Shown here one piece after another: positions 1 to 10,341 of a stretch of DNA of 64,000 bases. The translations under genes and the position numbers were made by a program. The notes beneath the pieces were generated by a model that was given only the letters and a program-made list of their open reading frames with translations, searched no databases and was not told where the DNA came from. Position 1 is the stretch's first letter. Each line of letters starts with the position of its first letter. The stretch is from Mesorhizobium sp. CAU 1732 (lineage in GTDB: Bacteria; Pseudomonadota; Alphaproteobacteria; Rhizobiales; Rhizobiaceae), in the NCBI RefSeq assembly GCF_039888675.1, contig NZ_JBDQQR010000001.1:682001-746000 (forward strand), written 5' to 3'.

Positions 1-2167
1 GCCGCTTGCCCGCCGCGTCGGCCTCGTGGATGAACTCGGCATGACGCAACTGGTCCTCCTGGCCGATCGCCAGCAGGTAGTTGTCGTAGTGCAGTCCGAG
101 GTAGCGCTTGCGGGCTTCGGGCGACCAGCCCGACAAGACCTCTGCGAGCGCCGCGCGCGCCTGCTCGGCGCGCCTGGCGCGCGAGACCTCCGAGAAGCCG
201 CCGGTCAACTGCAACTCGGTCTCGTAGTAGAGCGTGCGCAGAAGCTGACCCTTCCAGCCGTTCCAGACACCCGGTCCGACGCCGCGGATGTCGCAGACGG
301 TCAGGATCAGCAGCAATTTGAGACGATCCACCGACTGCACGAGATCGGCAAAGTCCTGGATGGTCTTGCGGTCGTTCAGGTCGCGCGTCTGCGCGGTGAG
401 CGACATTACGAGATGGTTCTCGATCAGCCATGCGATGGTCTCGGTATCGGCCTTCGAGAAGCCCATATGCGGGCACAGACGCCGGGCGATCTTCGCACCG
501 GCTTCTGAGTGATCCTCCGGCCGCCCCTTCGCGATGTCGTGGAACAGCACGGTCACGTAGAGGATGTCGCGATGGCGCCGCAGACCGGGCATCAGCGTGT
601 GAGCCAGCGGATGGATCGCCTCCGCGTCTCCGTGCTCGAGCTCCGACAGGACGCCGACGCAGCGGATCAGATGCTCGTCCACCGTGTAGTGATGATACAT
701 GTTGAACTGCATCATCGCGACGATCTTGCCGAAGTCGGGAATGAGATTGCCCAGAAGCCCGGCCTCGTTCATCCGCCGCAGATTGAGCTCCGGATTCCGG
801 TCGGATGTCAGGACCTCCATGAACAGCCGGTTGGCTTCCTCGTTGCGGCGCAAGGCCCGGTCGACCAGCTTCAGCGAGCGCGTGAGAAGCTTGAGCGCGT
901 CGGGATGGAACTCGAGCCCATGCTTGTCGGCAAGCCAGAACAGCCGGAGCAAATTCACCGGGTCCCGCTCGAAGACCTGCTCGTCCGCGATGTTGATGCG
1001 GTGGTTGTCGACGATGAAGTCGCTGGTGCCGGCGAGCTTACGCTTGCGCCGCGAGAAATTGAGGAAGATGCGGTTGAAGCCCGGAACGTGCTTGGCCTGC
1101 TCCTCTTCCAGCGCGGCGCAGAAGATGCGGGTCAGGTCGCCCACGGTCTTGGCGGTCAGGAAGTAGTGCTTCATGAACCGCTCGACGGCGGAGAGGCCCG
1201 GATGGCTCGTATAGCCGAGGCGTTCGGCGATATCGCGCTGGATATCGAAATGCAGCCGTTCTTCCGCCCGGCCGGTCAGGAAGTGCATGTGGCAGCGAAC
1301 CGCCCACAGGAAATCCTCCGCCTTGCGGAATTGCAGATATTCCCTGCGGGTGAACACGCCCTTCTCGACGAGTTCCTCGGCCGAGCGCACGCGGTAGTAA
1401 TATTTGCCTATCCAGAAGAGCGTTTGCAGGTCGCGCAGGCCGCCCTTGCCCTCCTTGACGTTCGGCTCGACCAGATAGCGGCTTTCGCCGCCGCGTGCGT
1501 GGCGGTCGTCACGCTCCGTCAGCTTGGCCTGCACGTATTCGGGGCCGGTGTCCTTCACAACGTCATGGTCGAAACGCTCGATCAGCGTGCCGAAGAGACG
1601 TTCGTCTCCCCACACGAAGCGCGCTTCCAGGATCGAGGTGCGGATGGTGACGTCGGTGCGCGACAGCCGCACGCATTCGTCGATGTTGCGCGTCGCGTGG
1701 CCGACCTTCAGTCCGAGATCCCACAGCACGTAGAGGATGTATTCGACGATTTGCTCGCCCCATGGCGTCTGCTTGTAGGGCAGCACGAAGAGCAGATCGA
1801 GGTCGGAGCCGGGCGCGAGCGTGCCGCGCCCGTAACCGCCGACGGCAACCACCGCCATGCGCTCGGCGGCGGACGGGTTCTTGGCGGGATAGATGTGGGT
1901 GGCGGCGAAGTCGTAGAGCGCGCTGATGACTTCGTCCATGAGGTGCGAAATCCGCGCGGCGCATGCGGTGCCGCCGCCATCGGACTTCAGCATCGTCTCG
2001 GCAACCGCCTTGCCTTGCGCGACCCGGTCCTTGAGGAGCTGGATGAGGGCCGCGCGCGACGATGCGCTGAGGCCGCCCTTGACGGTGCCCGATGCCAGGG
2101 CAGCCATGTCGCGGCGCAACGCCGCGCGGTCCACGATGTCTTCGAGCTTGAGGGGAATCTTTGCCAT
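1..2167 (-). CDS. glnD: Bifunctional uridylyltransferase/uridylyl-removing enzyme GlnD, partial (C-terminus beyond window)
   Basis: GlnD senses glutamine and uridylylates or de-uridylylates PII proteins, setting the nitrogen-status signal in the cytoplasm. The start ATG at 2167 gives [13 protein letters not shown]; about 722 residues are visible. The nucleotidyltransferase motif [17 protein letters not shown] sits at about residues 110-126 with the catalytic Asp pair intact. The PII-uridylyltransferase helical region follows, and the HD hydrolase motif LFHDIAKG is at about 541-548. The reading frame stays open to base 1, so the rest of the HD region and the tandem ACT domains lie to the left of the window. 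Rhizobial GlnD is roughly 930-970 residues, so about a quarter is missing because of the window edge, not truncation. It lies 94 bp downstream of the EAL gene on the same strand. Confidence 0.96.
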   Translation of the reverse strand, partial: MAKIPLKLEDIVDRAALRRDMAALASGTVKGGLSASSRAALIQLLKDRVAQGKAVAETMLKSDGGGTACAARISHLMDEVISALYDFAATHIYPAKNPSAAERMAVVAVGGYGRGTLAPGSDLDLLFVLPYKQTPWGEQIVEYILYVLWDLGLKVGHATRNIDECVRLSRTDVTIRTSILEARFVWGDERLFGTLIERFDHDVVKDTGPEYVQAKLTERDDRHARGGESRYLVEPNVKEGKGGLRDLQTLFWIGKYYYRVRSAEELVEKGVFTRREYLQFRKAEDFLWAVRCHMHFLTGRAEERLHFDIQRDIAERLGYTSHPGLSAVERFMKHYFLTAKTVGDLTRIFCAALEEEQAKHVPGFNRIFLNFSRRKRKLAGTSDFIVDNHRINIADEQVFERDPVNLLRLFWLADKHGLEFHPDALKLLTRSLKLVDRALRRNEEANRLFMEVLTSDRNPELNLRRMNEAGLLGNLIPDFGKIVAMMQFNMYHHYTVDEHLIRCVGVLSELEHGDAEAIHPLAHTLMPGLRRHRDILYVTVLFHDIAKGRPEDHSEAGAKIARRLCPHMGFSKADTETIAWLIENHLVMSLTAQTRDLNDRKTIQDFADLVQSVDRLKLLLILTVCDIRGVGPGVWNGWKGQLLRTLYYETELQLTGGFSEVSRARRAEQARAALAEVLSGWSPEARKRYLGLHYDNYLLAIGQEDQLRHAEFIHEADAAGKR

Positions 2168-2261
2168 GTCTTCCGGACTTGTCTCGCCGGGGCGTCTATA
2201 ACGCGATTTTTGCCGGTTGTGTATCGCGCGACCCGTGGGTTCGCGTCTCGCGTGGTTCGGG

Positions 2262-3893
2262 CTAGCCCGCCTTGATGGCAAGCTCCGTCTCGCGCTTGTG
2301 CTCGGCAAGCGAGATCGGCTTTTTCGTGATGAAGTCTGCGAAGCCCACGATATCGAGCGGGCGCGAGATTAAATAGCCCTGCACGAAGTCGATCCGGGCC
2401 TGCATCCGGCGCAGGAGCGCCAACCGCTCCGCCGTTTCGACGCCCTCGACCACCATGACGCGCCCGGTTGCGTGGATCATCTCGACCGCGTGGCGCAGCA
2501 TCTGCGCCATCATCGAATTGTCCGGGGCCATTGCAAAGGCGCGATCGAGCTTGACGCCGTCGACCGACAGCGCGGCGAGGTTCTGCATGTTGGAATAGCC
2601 GGTGCCGAAATCGTCGATATACGTCTTGATGCCGGCGCGGCGCAGCGCGTCGATCTCGCGCTGCGCATTGGGGGGGATATCGTCGCTTTCGATGATCTCG
2701 AGCACGAGATCGAACCGGTCGGGCTGCGTGGTGAAGTCGCCGAACACCCTTGCGAGTTTCTCGCTGTCGAGATCGCAGGGAAAGATATTGAAATTCACCT
2801 GCAGCCGCTTTCCCTCGGGCACGGCGGCGCAGAGTTCGGCAAAGGCGCGGCGCGCGACGTGTTCGGTGAAGGTCAGCGTCAGGCCGTTGCGCTGGAGAAG
2901 ATGGATGAACCGATCGGGATAGACCAGGCGATCGTCGACGTCGCGCCACCGTGCAAGCACCTCGCAACCTGTAATGTCGCCGGTATCGAGATGCATCACG
3001 GGCTGATAGGCGCAGACAATGGACGTGTCGTCGAGATGGCGACGGAAGCGCGCCTCGAACGACCAGTAGCGCTCGATCAGGCGGTCGACATGCCGGGCGA
3101 CGAAGCTTGCCACGACCGCGGCCATGATAAGCCCCAGCAGGACGGCGATCGTCTGAGTCGCGATCAGCGCGCCCAGTCGCGTCTGGGTGGCGATGCAGTG
3201 CAACCCCATCGGGTCGCAAACCGTCTTTCGAAGCTCCCCCTGGAACAATGACGGCAGGATACCGCGTCCTTCCGTGGCGAGATTGGCGCCGTAAACGCCC
3301 GCGGCGCCGCCTCTGTGCCACCAGCGTCCATCCGGGCTGACCGCGACGATCTCCAGCGACAGCCAGTCGGGCGTGGTCGGCCTGAACCTCGGCGGCGGTA
3401 TGATGGCAGCGAAGGGCTCCTTTAGGACGATGGTTCCGCGTTGCCCGGGAAGGCCGAGAAAGTCGAGCTCACGATCCATCCAGAAGGAGATGTAGGGCGC
3501 GGCCGTGATGGCGATGTCGGGCGATCCCAGATCGTACCCCGCCGCCAGATTGTTGTTGACCGAACACTGGACGATACCGCCCGGCGCATAGAGGAACTCG
3601 TTAAGCCCATCCGGGCGATAGGCGATCGTGCGCAGTTGTTCGCTGAACGCGGCGGAGCAGGGCTGTGCCGTCAACTCCTCATGCATGACGTCCATGGTCG
3701 AAAGGAGATCAACGCGCAGCCGCATGAAATGCTCGGTCGCCAGCCGCGAATTCGCACGAACCGAATCGCCCGTCTGGTAGAGGCCGAATGCGGCCAGCGC
3801 CGCGACAGCGAGTGTAAATACCAGAGCCCATACCACGACCGCCAGGAAGCGCCTGTACGTGGCAGATATGAAGACGCTGACAAGCCTGGCCAT
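2262..3893 (-). CDS. Membrane CSS-motif/EAL-domain cyclic-di-GMP phosphodiesterase
   Basis: This is a predicted inner-membrane enzyme that linearises c-di-GMP. The start at 3893 is chosen over one 30 nt upstream because GGAGGG lies 6 nt before it; this gives 543 residues. One TM helix lies at about 16-38 and a second at about 244-266, enclosing a periplasmic CSS-type sensor with cysteines at 79, 110, 226 and 233. The EAL domain (about 285-540) carries EVLARW in place of [35 protein letters not shown] and VVEGVET, so the metal and catalytic residues look intact. In enterobacterial CSS-EAL proteins the periplasmic cysteines give redox control; whether that holds here is inference. No GGDEF domain is present. 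In Sinorhizobium glnD and mutS are neighbours, so this gene interrupts a conserved pair. Confidence 0.88.
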   Translation of the reverse strand: MARLVSVFISATYRRFLAVVVWALVFTLAVAALAAFGLYQTGDSVRANSRLATEHFMRLRVDLLSTMDVMHEELTAQPCSAAFSEQLRTIAYRPDGLNEFLYAPGGIVQCSVNNNLAAGYDLGSPDIAITAAPYISFWMDRELDFLGLPGQRGTIVLKEPFAAIIPPPRFRPTTPDWLSLEIVAVSPDGRWWHRGGAAGVYGANLATEGRGILPSLFQGELRKTVCDPMGLHCIATQTRLGALIATQTIAVLLGLIMAAVVASFVARHVDRLIERYWSFEARFRRHLDDTSIVCAYQPVMHLDTGDITGCEVLARWRDVDDRLVYPDRFIHLLQRNGLTLTFTEHVARRAFAELCAAVPEGKRLQVNFNIFPCDLDSEKLARVFGDFTTQPDRFDLVLEIIESDDIPPNAQREIDALRRAGIKTYIDDFGTGYSNMQNLAALSVDGVKLDRAFAMAPDNSMMAQMLRHAVEMIHATGRVMVVEGVETAERLALLRRMQARIDFVQGYLISRPLDIVGFADFITKKPISLAEHKRETELAIKAG

Positions 3894-3987
3894 GAGAAGC
3901 CCTCCGCGCCGACATAGAGCCACGGAATGCTCAATCTCACGTTAATGTGAGAGCGCGGCCGCGTAAGATTTTGGCGCTGCGGAAGGC

Positions 3988-6732
3988 TTAACTGTCGGAT
4001 CGCGACAAAAGCGATTTCAGCTTGTAAAGCGCGTCGAGCGCATCGCGCGGCGTCATCTCGTCGGGCTGGAGCGCGATGACGGCCTCTGCAAGCTTGTCGG
4101 GCTGGGATGGACGCGATGTCTCGCGCTTCGCCGCAATGCTGAACAGCGGAAGGTCGTCCACGAGCCGCGAGGCCTTGCCGGACGTCTCGCTCTCCTCCAA
4201 CTGGCGCAGCACCGCCCGCGCACGCTCGACGACCGCCTCGGGAAGGCCGGCGAGCCGCGCGACCTGCACGCCGTAGGAGCGGTCGGCCGCGCCCTTGCCG
4301 ACCTCGTGGAGGAACACGACGTCGCCCTCCCATTCCTTGACCCGCATGGTGACGTTGTGGAGCCGATCGAGCTTGTCGGCGAGCGCGGTCATTTCGTGGA
4401 AGTGGGTCGCGAAGATCGCGCGGCAGCGGTTCTTCTCGTGCAGGTACTCGACGGCGGCCCATGCGATCGACAAGCCGTCGAACGTGGCCGTGCCGCGCCC
4501 GATCTCATCGAGGATGACCAGCGAGCGCTCGCCGGCCTGGTTGAGGATCGCCGCAGTCTCGACCATCTCCACCATGAATGTCGAGCGTCCGCGCGCCAGA
4601 TCGTCGGACGCCCCGACGCGGCTGAACAGGCGATCCACCACGCCGATATGCGCGGATGATGCGGGCACGAAGGAGCCCGCCTGGGCGAGGATCGCGATCA
4701 ACGCGTTCTGGCGCAGGAATGTCGATTTACCGCCCATGTTGGGACCGGTCAGCAGCCAGATCGCACCATGCCTGCCGCCATCGTCCGGCGAGAGATCGCT
4801 GTCATTGGCGACGAACGGGTCGCCCAACTGCCTGCGCAGGGCCTGCTCGACGACGGGGTGCCGACCGCCCTCGATGGCGAAGGCGAGGCTGTCGTCCACG
4901 ACCGGGCGGCAATAGCTCTCCGAAGCGGCCAGGACCGCAAGGCCGGCTGCGACGTCGATCTCGGCAAGGGCTGCCGCGCCGGCCCGGATCGCGTCCGCAT
5001 GCGAGACGGTCTCGGCCAGAAGCGCGTCGAAGACGCGCAGTTCGATCGCCAGCGCGCGGCCCGCCGCGTTTGCGATCTTCGTCTCCATCTCCGCGAGTTC
5101 CGTGGTGGTGAAGCGCATCGCGCTCGCCATCGTCTGGCGATGGATGAAGCGCGCCTTGGCCGCGTCCGATCCGTTCATGATATCGGCGTGGTTCGCGGTC
5201 ACCTCGATGTAATAGCCCAGCACGTTGTTGTGCCGGATCTTGAGCGACCGGATCCCGGTTTCCTCGACGAGATCGCGTTCCATGCCGGCGATCACGCGGC
5301 GCGACTGGTCGCGGAGCGCGCGCATCTCGTCCAGTTCGGCGTCGTATCCCGCACGCACGAAACCGCCATCGCGCTTCAGGAGCGGAAGCTCGTCGGACAA
5401 ACCTGCCGACATGTGGCCGGCCAGCGATGCGGGCAAGGCGTCGATCGCTTCGCAGGCGGACTTCAAGCCTTCCGGAAGCATCGCGTTGGCGAACAGGTCG
5501 AGCACCGCGCGTGATGCCTCGAGCGCGGCCTTGATCGCGCCGAGATCGCGCGGCCCGCCCCGGTTGAGCGCCAGCCGCGACAGAGCGCGCGGCATGTCGG
5601 GCGCGCCCTTGAGCACGGAATGCAGTGCTTCGCACAGGCGCGTCTCTGCAAGCAGATACGAGACGCAGTCGAGGCGCCCGTTGATGGCCGCCGGGGCGGT
5701 CAGCGGCGACATCAGGCGCTCGGCGAGCAGCCGCGCACCGCCGCCGGTGACCGTCCGGTCGATCGCCTTCAGGAGCGAGCCGTCGCGGCCGCCGGTCTGC
5801 GTGCGGACGAGTTCGAGATTGGCGCGTGTCGCGGCGTCGATGAAGAGGCTCGCCCCGCTTTCCTCGCGCGCCGGTCGCGACAGCGGCGGACGCTCGGCCT
5901 TCTGCGTTTTCTCGACATAGGCGATGGCGCCTGAGATGGCGGAGAGCTCGGCGCGCGAAAACTGCCCGAAACTCTCGGCCGTGGCGACCTCGAAAAACCG
6001 CGCCACCCGCGTCTCGGCCGCCGCAGAATCAAACAGGGTGGCAGGCTGCGGTGTGGCGATGCGGCCGAGCACGTCGAACACGGCGCGAAGATCGGGGTCG
6101 TGATAGACCGGATCGGCGAGGATAAGTTCGCGCGGATCGATGCGCAGGACATCGGCGAGCAACCGATCCGCCGTGCTCTCGGCGACGCGGAACGCGCCGG
6201 TGGAGATGTCGATCCACGCAAGCGCGTAGGCATAGTCCGACGGTCCGGCCTTCACACGCCCCAGCGCCATCAGGTAGTTCGCCTCGGACGGCGCGAGCAG
6301 CTTCTCCTCGGTGATCGTGCCGGGCGTGACGAGGCGGACGACGTCGCGCTTCACCACGGATTTCGAGCCGCGCTTCTTCGCCTCCGCCGGGTCCTCGATC
6401 TGCTCGCAGACGGCAACGCGATGGCCGGCGCCGATGAGTTTCTGGAGGTAATCGTCGGCGGCATGCACCGGCACGCCGCACATCGGAATATCCTCGCCCT
6501 GATGCTTGCCGCGCTTGGTGAGCGTGATGCCGAGCGTCCGGCTCGCGATTTCCGCGTCCTGGAAGAACAGCTCGTAGAAATCGCCCATGCGATAGAACAG
6601 CAGCGAATCGGGATTCGCCTGCTTGATCTCGATGAACTGCTCCATCATGGGTGTCGCGCCCGCTGTCGAGAGCATGGGCGCTGCCGCCGCGGCGACGGCG
6701 TCTTGGGTTCGGATGGGCGTTTCGTCGTTCAA
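3988..6732 (-). CDS. mutS: DNA mismatch repair ATPase MutS
   Basis: MutS recognises mismatches and small loops and recruits MutL. It is 914 residues if read from the TTG at 6732. In-frame ATGs occur at residues 20, 29 and 30, and the conserved region begins near residue 29, so the exact start is unsure. The mismatch-reading Phe-x-Glu is in GDFYELFF (F52, E54). The connector, lever and clamp domains follow. Walker [11 protein letters not shown] lies at about 662-671, and the Walker B region has [15 protein letters not shown]. The C-terminal tail is a short helical segment ([14 protein letters not shown]). It is divergent from the malic enzyme gene across a 127-bp gap and upstream of the EAL gene on the same strand (94 bp gap). 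Confidence 0.96.
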   Translation of the reverse strand: MNDETPIRTQDAVAAAAAPMLSTAGATPMMEQFIEIKQANPDSLLFYRMGDFYELFFQDAEIASRTLGITLTKRGKHQGEDIPMCGVPVHAADDYLQKLIGAGHRVAVCEQIEDPAEAKKRGSKSVVKRDVVRLVTPGTITEEKLLAPSEANYLMALGRVKAGPSDYAYALAWIDISTGAFRVAESTADRLLADVLRIDPRELILADPVYHDPDLRAVFDVLGRIATPQPATLFDSAAAETRVARFFEVATAESFGQFSRAELSAISGAIAYVEKTQKAERPPLSRPAREESGASLFIDAATRANLELVRTQTGGRDGSLLKAIDRTVTGGGARLLAERLMSPLTAPAAINGRLDCVSYLLAETRLCEALHSVLKGAPDMPRALSRLALNRGGPRDLGAIKAALEASRAVLDLFANAMLPEGLKSACEAIDALPASLAGHMSAGLSDELPLLKRDGGFVRAGYDAELDEMRALRDQSRRVIAGMERDLVEETGIRSLKIRHNNVLGYYIEVTANHADIMNGSDAAKARFIHRQTMASAMRFTTTELAEMETKIANAAGRALAIELRVFDALLAETVSHADAIRAGAAALAEIDVAAGLAVLAASESYCRPVVDDSLAFAIEGGRHPVVEQALRRQLGDPFVANDSDLSPDDGGRHGAIWLLTGPNMGGKSTFLRQNALIAILAQAGSFVPASSAHIGVVDRLFSRVGASDDLARGRSTFMVEMVETAAILNQAGERSLVILDEIGRGTATFDGLSIAWAAVEYLHEKNRCRAIFATHFHEMTALADKLDRLHNVTMRVKEWEGDVVFLHEVGKGAADRSYGVQVARLAGLPEAVVERARAVLRQLEESETSGKASRLVDDLPLFSIAAKRETSRPSQPDKLAEAVIALQPDEMTPRDALDALYKLKSLLSRSDS

Positions 6733-6765
6733 GGCGAATGCTCGTGTGTGAAGGTGGTTTTCCTG

Positions 6766-6788
6766 CTTGGCGATTTACAGCCGCCAAG
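6766..6788. promoter_or_regulatory. Perfect inverted repeat in the mutS/malic enzyme divergent promoter region
   Basis: CTTGGCG at 6766-6772 is repeated as CGCCAAG at 6782-6788 with a 9-nt AT-rich spacer. It lies 34 bp from the mutS start and 72 bp from the malic enzyme start. The position and dyad symmetry suggest an operator for a dimeric regulator, but no regulator is identified. It could also form a short hairpin. Confidence 0.35.
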
Positions 6789-6859
6789 TGTAGCCTTATT
6801 CCGGGCGGCTCGGCAAAACTCCACAAGAAGACGCTGCCGGGGAAGGAAACGAAGCAGTC

Positions 6860-9145
6860 ATGCCATTGAAAGACAAGACCACCGAGGCAGGCCCATCGGT
6901 CAGCCCAGAGGAAGCGCTCGAATTCCACGCCATGGGGCGGCCGGGCAAGCTGGAAATCAATCCGACCAAGCCGATGGCGACGCAGCGCGACCTTTCGCTC
7001 GCCTATTCGCCGGGCGTTGCGGTGCCGGTCCTGGCCATCGCGGAAGACCCGTCGCGCGCGTTCGACTATACGACGCGCGGAAACATGGTCGCCGTCATCT
7101 CCAACGGCACGGCGATTCTCGGCCTCGGCAACCTCGGCGCGCTCGCATCCAAGCCGGTGATGGAGGGCAAGGCCGTCCTCTTCAAGCGCTTCGCGGATGT
7201 CGATTCGATCGATCTCGAGGTCGACACCGAAGACGCGGACGAATTCATCAATTGCGTGCGTTTCCTCGGCCCGTCCTTCGGCGGCATCAATCTCGAGGAC
7301 ATCAAGGCGCCGGAGTGCTTCATCATCGAGCAGCGGCTGCGCGAGCTGATGGACATCCCGGTCTTTCACGACGACCAGCACGGCACCGCGATCATCTCGG
7401 CGGCGGGCCTCATCAACGCGCTGGAAATCACCGGCCGCGACATGAAGACCACCAAGATGGTCTGCAACGGCGCGGGTGCTGCCGGCATCGCCTGCATCGA
7501 ACTCATGAAGGCGATGGGCTTTTCGCCCGAGAACATCATCCTCTGCGACACCAAGGGCGTGGTCTATCAGGGCCGCACCGAGGGCATGAATCAGTGGAAG
7601 TCGGCGCATGCGGTGAAAACCGATACGCGCTCGCTGGCAGAGGCTCTGGATGGGGCCGACGTGTTCCTGGGCCTCTCGGCGAAGGGCGCGCTGACGCCGG
7701 CCATGGTTCAGTCGATGGCGAAGAACCCGATCATCTTCGCCATGGCCAACCCTGATCCGGAGATCACGCCGGAAGAAGTGGCGGAAATCCGCACCGACGC
7801 GATCATGGCGACCGGGCGTTCGGACTATCCGAACCAGGTCAACAACGTGCTCGGCTTCCCCTACATCTTTCGCGGCGCGCTCGATGTGCGGGCGACGACC
7901 ATCAACGATGCGATGAAGGTGGCGGCCGCGCAGGCGCTGGCGAAACTGGCGCGCGAGGACGTGCCGGACGATGTTGCGGCGGCCTATCAGGGCAATCGGC
8001 CGAAATTCGGCCCGAACTACATCATTCCGGTGCCGTTCGATCCGCGCCTCATCTCGGAAGTACCGGCGGCAGTAGCACGCGCGGCGATGGATTCGGGCGT
8101 TGCAGGGCGGCCGATCCTCAACATCGAGAAGTACAAGCAGGAACTGTCCGCGCGCCGCGATCCGATCGCCTCGACGCTCCAGCGCATCTACGACCGGGTG
8201 CGCCGCCAGCCGAAGCGCGTGGTCTTCGCGGAGGGCGAGGAGGAGCAGGTGATGCGCGCCGCCGTCTCCTATGTGAACCAGAACCTCGGCACGGCCATTC
8301 TGGTGGGCCGCGACGATGTCATCAAGGAAAACGCACGGGCGGCGGGCGTCGATCTCAACAAGCCGGGCATCGAAATCATCAATGCGCGGCTGTCGCGCCG
8401 CAACGCCGTCTATGCCGACCATCTCTACGAGCGCATGCAACGCAAGGGCTTTCTGTTCCGCGATTGCCAGCGCCTGATCAACAACGACCGCAACCATTTC
8501 GCCGCCTGCATGCTTGCGCTTGGCGATGCGGACGCGGTCGTGACCGGCGTGACGCGCAATTATTCGACGGTGCTGGAAGACATACGCCGCGTGATCGACG
8601 CCAAGCCGGGCCACCGCGTGATCGGCGTGTCGATCGCGCTCTGCCGCGGCCGCACGGTCATCGTCGCCGACACGGCGGTTCACGACATGCCGAATGCGGA
8701 GCAGATCGCGGACATCGCGGAAGAAGCGGCAGGCTTCGCGCGGCGCATGGGCTACGAGCCCCGCGTGGCCATGCTCGCCTACTCGACCTTCGGCCATCCG
8801 CCCGGCGAACGGTCGGAGCGCGTGCAGGAAGCGGTCAAGATCCTCGACAAGCGCCGCGTCGACTTCGAGTATGATGGCGAGATGGCCGCCGACGTGGCGC
8901 TCAACGCCAAGGCGATGCAGCAATATCCGTTCTGCCGCCTGTCCGGGCCTGCCAACGTGCTCGTGATGCCCGCATTCCACTCGGCATCGATCTCGACCAA
9001 GATGCTGCAGGAGCTTGGCGGTTCGACCGTCATCGGCCCGCTGCTGGTGGGCTTGAACAAGCCGGTGCAGATCGTCTCGCTCAACGCAAAGGATTCCGAC
9101 CTGGTGAACATGGCCGCGATCGCGGCCTACAGCGCCGGAGCGTGA
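6860..9145 (+). CDS. maeB: NADP-dependent malic enzyme with C-terminal phosphotransacetylase-like domain
   Basis: The enzyme oxidatively decarboxylates malate to pyruvate, making NADPH and linking the TCA cycle to gluconeogenesis and lipid synthesis. The protein has 761 residues, the long MaeB/Tme form. The malic N-terminal domain spans about 15-150 (LAYSPGVAVP, with substrate-binding FHDDQHGTA at about 172-180). The NAD-binding domain has the Rossmann motif CNGAGAAGIA at about 202-211. Residues about 430-755 resemble phosphate acetyltransferase (starting near RRQPKRVVFAEGEE); in the rhizobial enzyme this part is non-catalytic and aids oligomerisation. GGGGAAGGAAACG precedes the ATG. In Sinorhizobium the equivalent gene is called tme and is also next to mutS. 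Confidence 0.95.
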   Translation: MPLKDKTTEAGPSVSPEEALEFHAMGRPGKLEINPTKPMATQRDLSLAYSPGVAVPVLAIAEDPSRAFDYTTRGNMVAVISNGTAILGLGNLGALASKPVMEGKAVLFKRFADVDSIDLEVDTEDADEFINCVRFLGPSFGGINLEDIKAPECFIIEQRLRELMDIPVFHDDQHGTAIISAAGLINALEITGRDMKTTKMVCNGAGAAGIACIELMKAMGFSPENIILCDTKGVVYQGRTEGMNQWKSAHAVKTDTRSLAEALDGADVFLGLSAKGALTPAMVQSMAKNPIIFAMANPDPEITPEEVAEIRTDAIMATGRSDYPNQVNNVLGFPYIFRGALDVRATTINDAMKVAAAQALAKLAREDVPDDVAAAYQGNRPKFGPNYIIPVPFDPRLISEVPAAVARAAMDSGVAGRPILNIEKYKQELSARRDPIASTLQRIYDRVRRQPKRVVFAEGEEEQVMRAAVSYVNQNLGTAILVGRDDVIKENARAAGVDLNKPGIEIINARLSRRNAVYADHLYERMQRKGFLFRDCQRLINNDRNHFAACMLALGDADAVVTGVTRNYSTVLEDIRRVIDAKPGHRVIGVSIALCRGRTVIVADTAVHDMPNAEQIADIAEEAAGFARRMGYEPRVAMLAYSTFGHPPGERSERVQEAVKILDKRRVDFEYDGEMAADVALNAKAMQQYPFCRLSGPANVLVMPAFHSASISTKMLQELGGSTVIGPLLVGLNKPVQIVSLNAKDSDLVNMAAIAAYSAGA

Positions 9146-9228
9146 TTTAGGCTGGAACCGGATCGCCCTCTTCGGAATTTGTGTCTCGGCCTCGCATTGA
9201 CGGGGCACGTGTCGAATGAGGGCTCTTC

Positions 9229-10311
9229 ATGCTGATCGCCGCAGGCGCCTTGACGGCGTTTCTCGCGGTGGCGACGATCCTGCCGTTTTTCCCGTTCGCG
9301 CACGGCATCGTGCGCGTCGGGGATTTTCCGCGCCAGCAGTTTCTGGCAGCGGCAGTCATCGTCGTCATCCTGTCGCTCGTTTTCGGCGCGGCGGGCCCCG
9401 CGTGGCACACGATCCAGATCGTGCTTGTGCTCGTCGCGGCGGTGCAGGCCTGGTTCATCGTCAGGTTCACGCCGATCTGGCGCAAGCAGTCGGCCGACTA
9501 CGATCCGGCGGCGGACACGGGTGAGACGCTGCGGCTGCTCGCCAGCAACGTCAAGATGTCGAACGAGAGGTTCGAGGAACTCGCGGCCGAGATCGAGCGG
9601 CGCGACCCGGATATCTTCGTGCTCATGGAGGTCGACAAACGTTGGCGCGACGCGCTGTCGACGGTGCTGTCGGCCTATCCGACGGTCATCGACCAGTCGC
9701 AGGAAAACTCCTACGGCATGATCCTGGGCTCGAAATTCGAGCTGTCCGATACGGTCGTGGAGTGTCTCCTGACGGATGGCGTGCCGTCGATCATCACGAC
9801 GGTTACGACGCCGGAGGGACAGCAATTCAGGCTCTACTCGATCCATCCCGAGCCACCGGTCCCGCATCGGGGCACCGAAGGCCGCGATGGCGAGACGGCT
9901 CTGGTCGCACTGCGGGTGAAGGACGAGACGCTGCCCGTGATGGTGACGGGTGATCTGAACGACGTCGCCTGGTCGAGCACGACGGACCGCTTCCGGCGCA
10001 TCAGTGGGCTGCTCGATCCGCGCATCGGCCGCAGGATCTTCTCGACATTCGATGCCCGCTTTCCGCTGATGCGCTGGCCGCTCGATCATTTGTTCCACTC
10101 GGCCGAATTCAGGCTGAAGGACATGCTGCGGCTGCCGGCCTGCGGCTCGGATCATTTTCCGGTGCTGTTCGATCTCGTGCTCTGCCGCACGGAAGATGCG
10201 GAATCGAAGCCCGAAGAGGCCGACGGCGAGGACATCGAGCGCGCGCGCGATCTGGTCAAGCAGGCCGACGAGCGTACCGAGGAAGCGATCGGAACCGACT
10301 GGGAAAAATGA
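9229..10311 (+). CDS. Membrane-anchored endonuclease/exonuclease/phosphatase (EEP) family protein
   Basis: The 360-residue protein has two or three N-terminal hydrophobic helices (about residues 1-85), then an EEP hydrolase domain (about 95-320). Metal and catalytic motifs visible are LASNVKMSN, PDIFVLMEVD (acidic metal ligand), SIHPEPP, VTGDLNDVAW (D-x-N) and the C-terminal SDHFPVL (catalytic D-H). The architecture resembles E. coli YafD. The active site is probably periplasmic, but topology is inferred. The C-terminal tail is charged and rich in Glu/Asp. GAGGG precedes the ATG at good spacing. The substrate (nucleic acid, phosphoinositide-like lipid or other phosphodiester) cannot be told from sequence. 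It lies 83 bp after the malic enzyme and converges on olsB. Confidence 0.85.
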   Translation: MLIAAGALTAFLAVATILPFFPFAHGIVRVGDFPRQQFLAAAVIVVILSLVFGAAGPAWHTIQIVLVLVAAVQAWFIVRFTPIWRKQSADYDPAADTGETLRLLASNVKMSNERFEELAAEIERRDPDIFVLMEVDKRWRDALSTVLSAYPTVIDQSQENSYGMILGSKFELSDTVVECLLTDGVPSIITTVTTPEGQQFRLYSIHPEPPVPHRGTEGRDGETALVALRVKDETLPVMVTGDLNDVAWSSTTDRFRRISGLLDPRIGRRIFSTFDARFPLMRWPLDHLFHSAEFRLKDMLRLPACGSDHFPVLFDLVLCRTEDAESKPEEADGEDIERARDLVKQADERTEEAIGTDWEK

Positions 10312-10341
10312 AGCGGCTCGAGCGCCGCTCCGATCCCATAT

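Noticed and set aside
509..2275. Long plus-strand open frame opposite glnD (588 codons)
   Set aside because: Shadow of the well-supported GlnD coding region; no start signal and low-complexity composition.
6029..9208. A 1059-codon minus-strand open frame running antisense to the malic enzyme gene and into mutS
   Set aside because: It is out of frame with both real genes, has the Arg/His/Asp-rich composition of a high-GC shadow, and no family resemblance.
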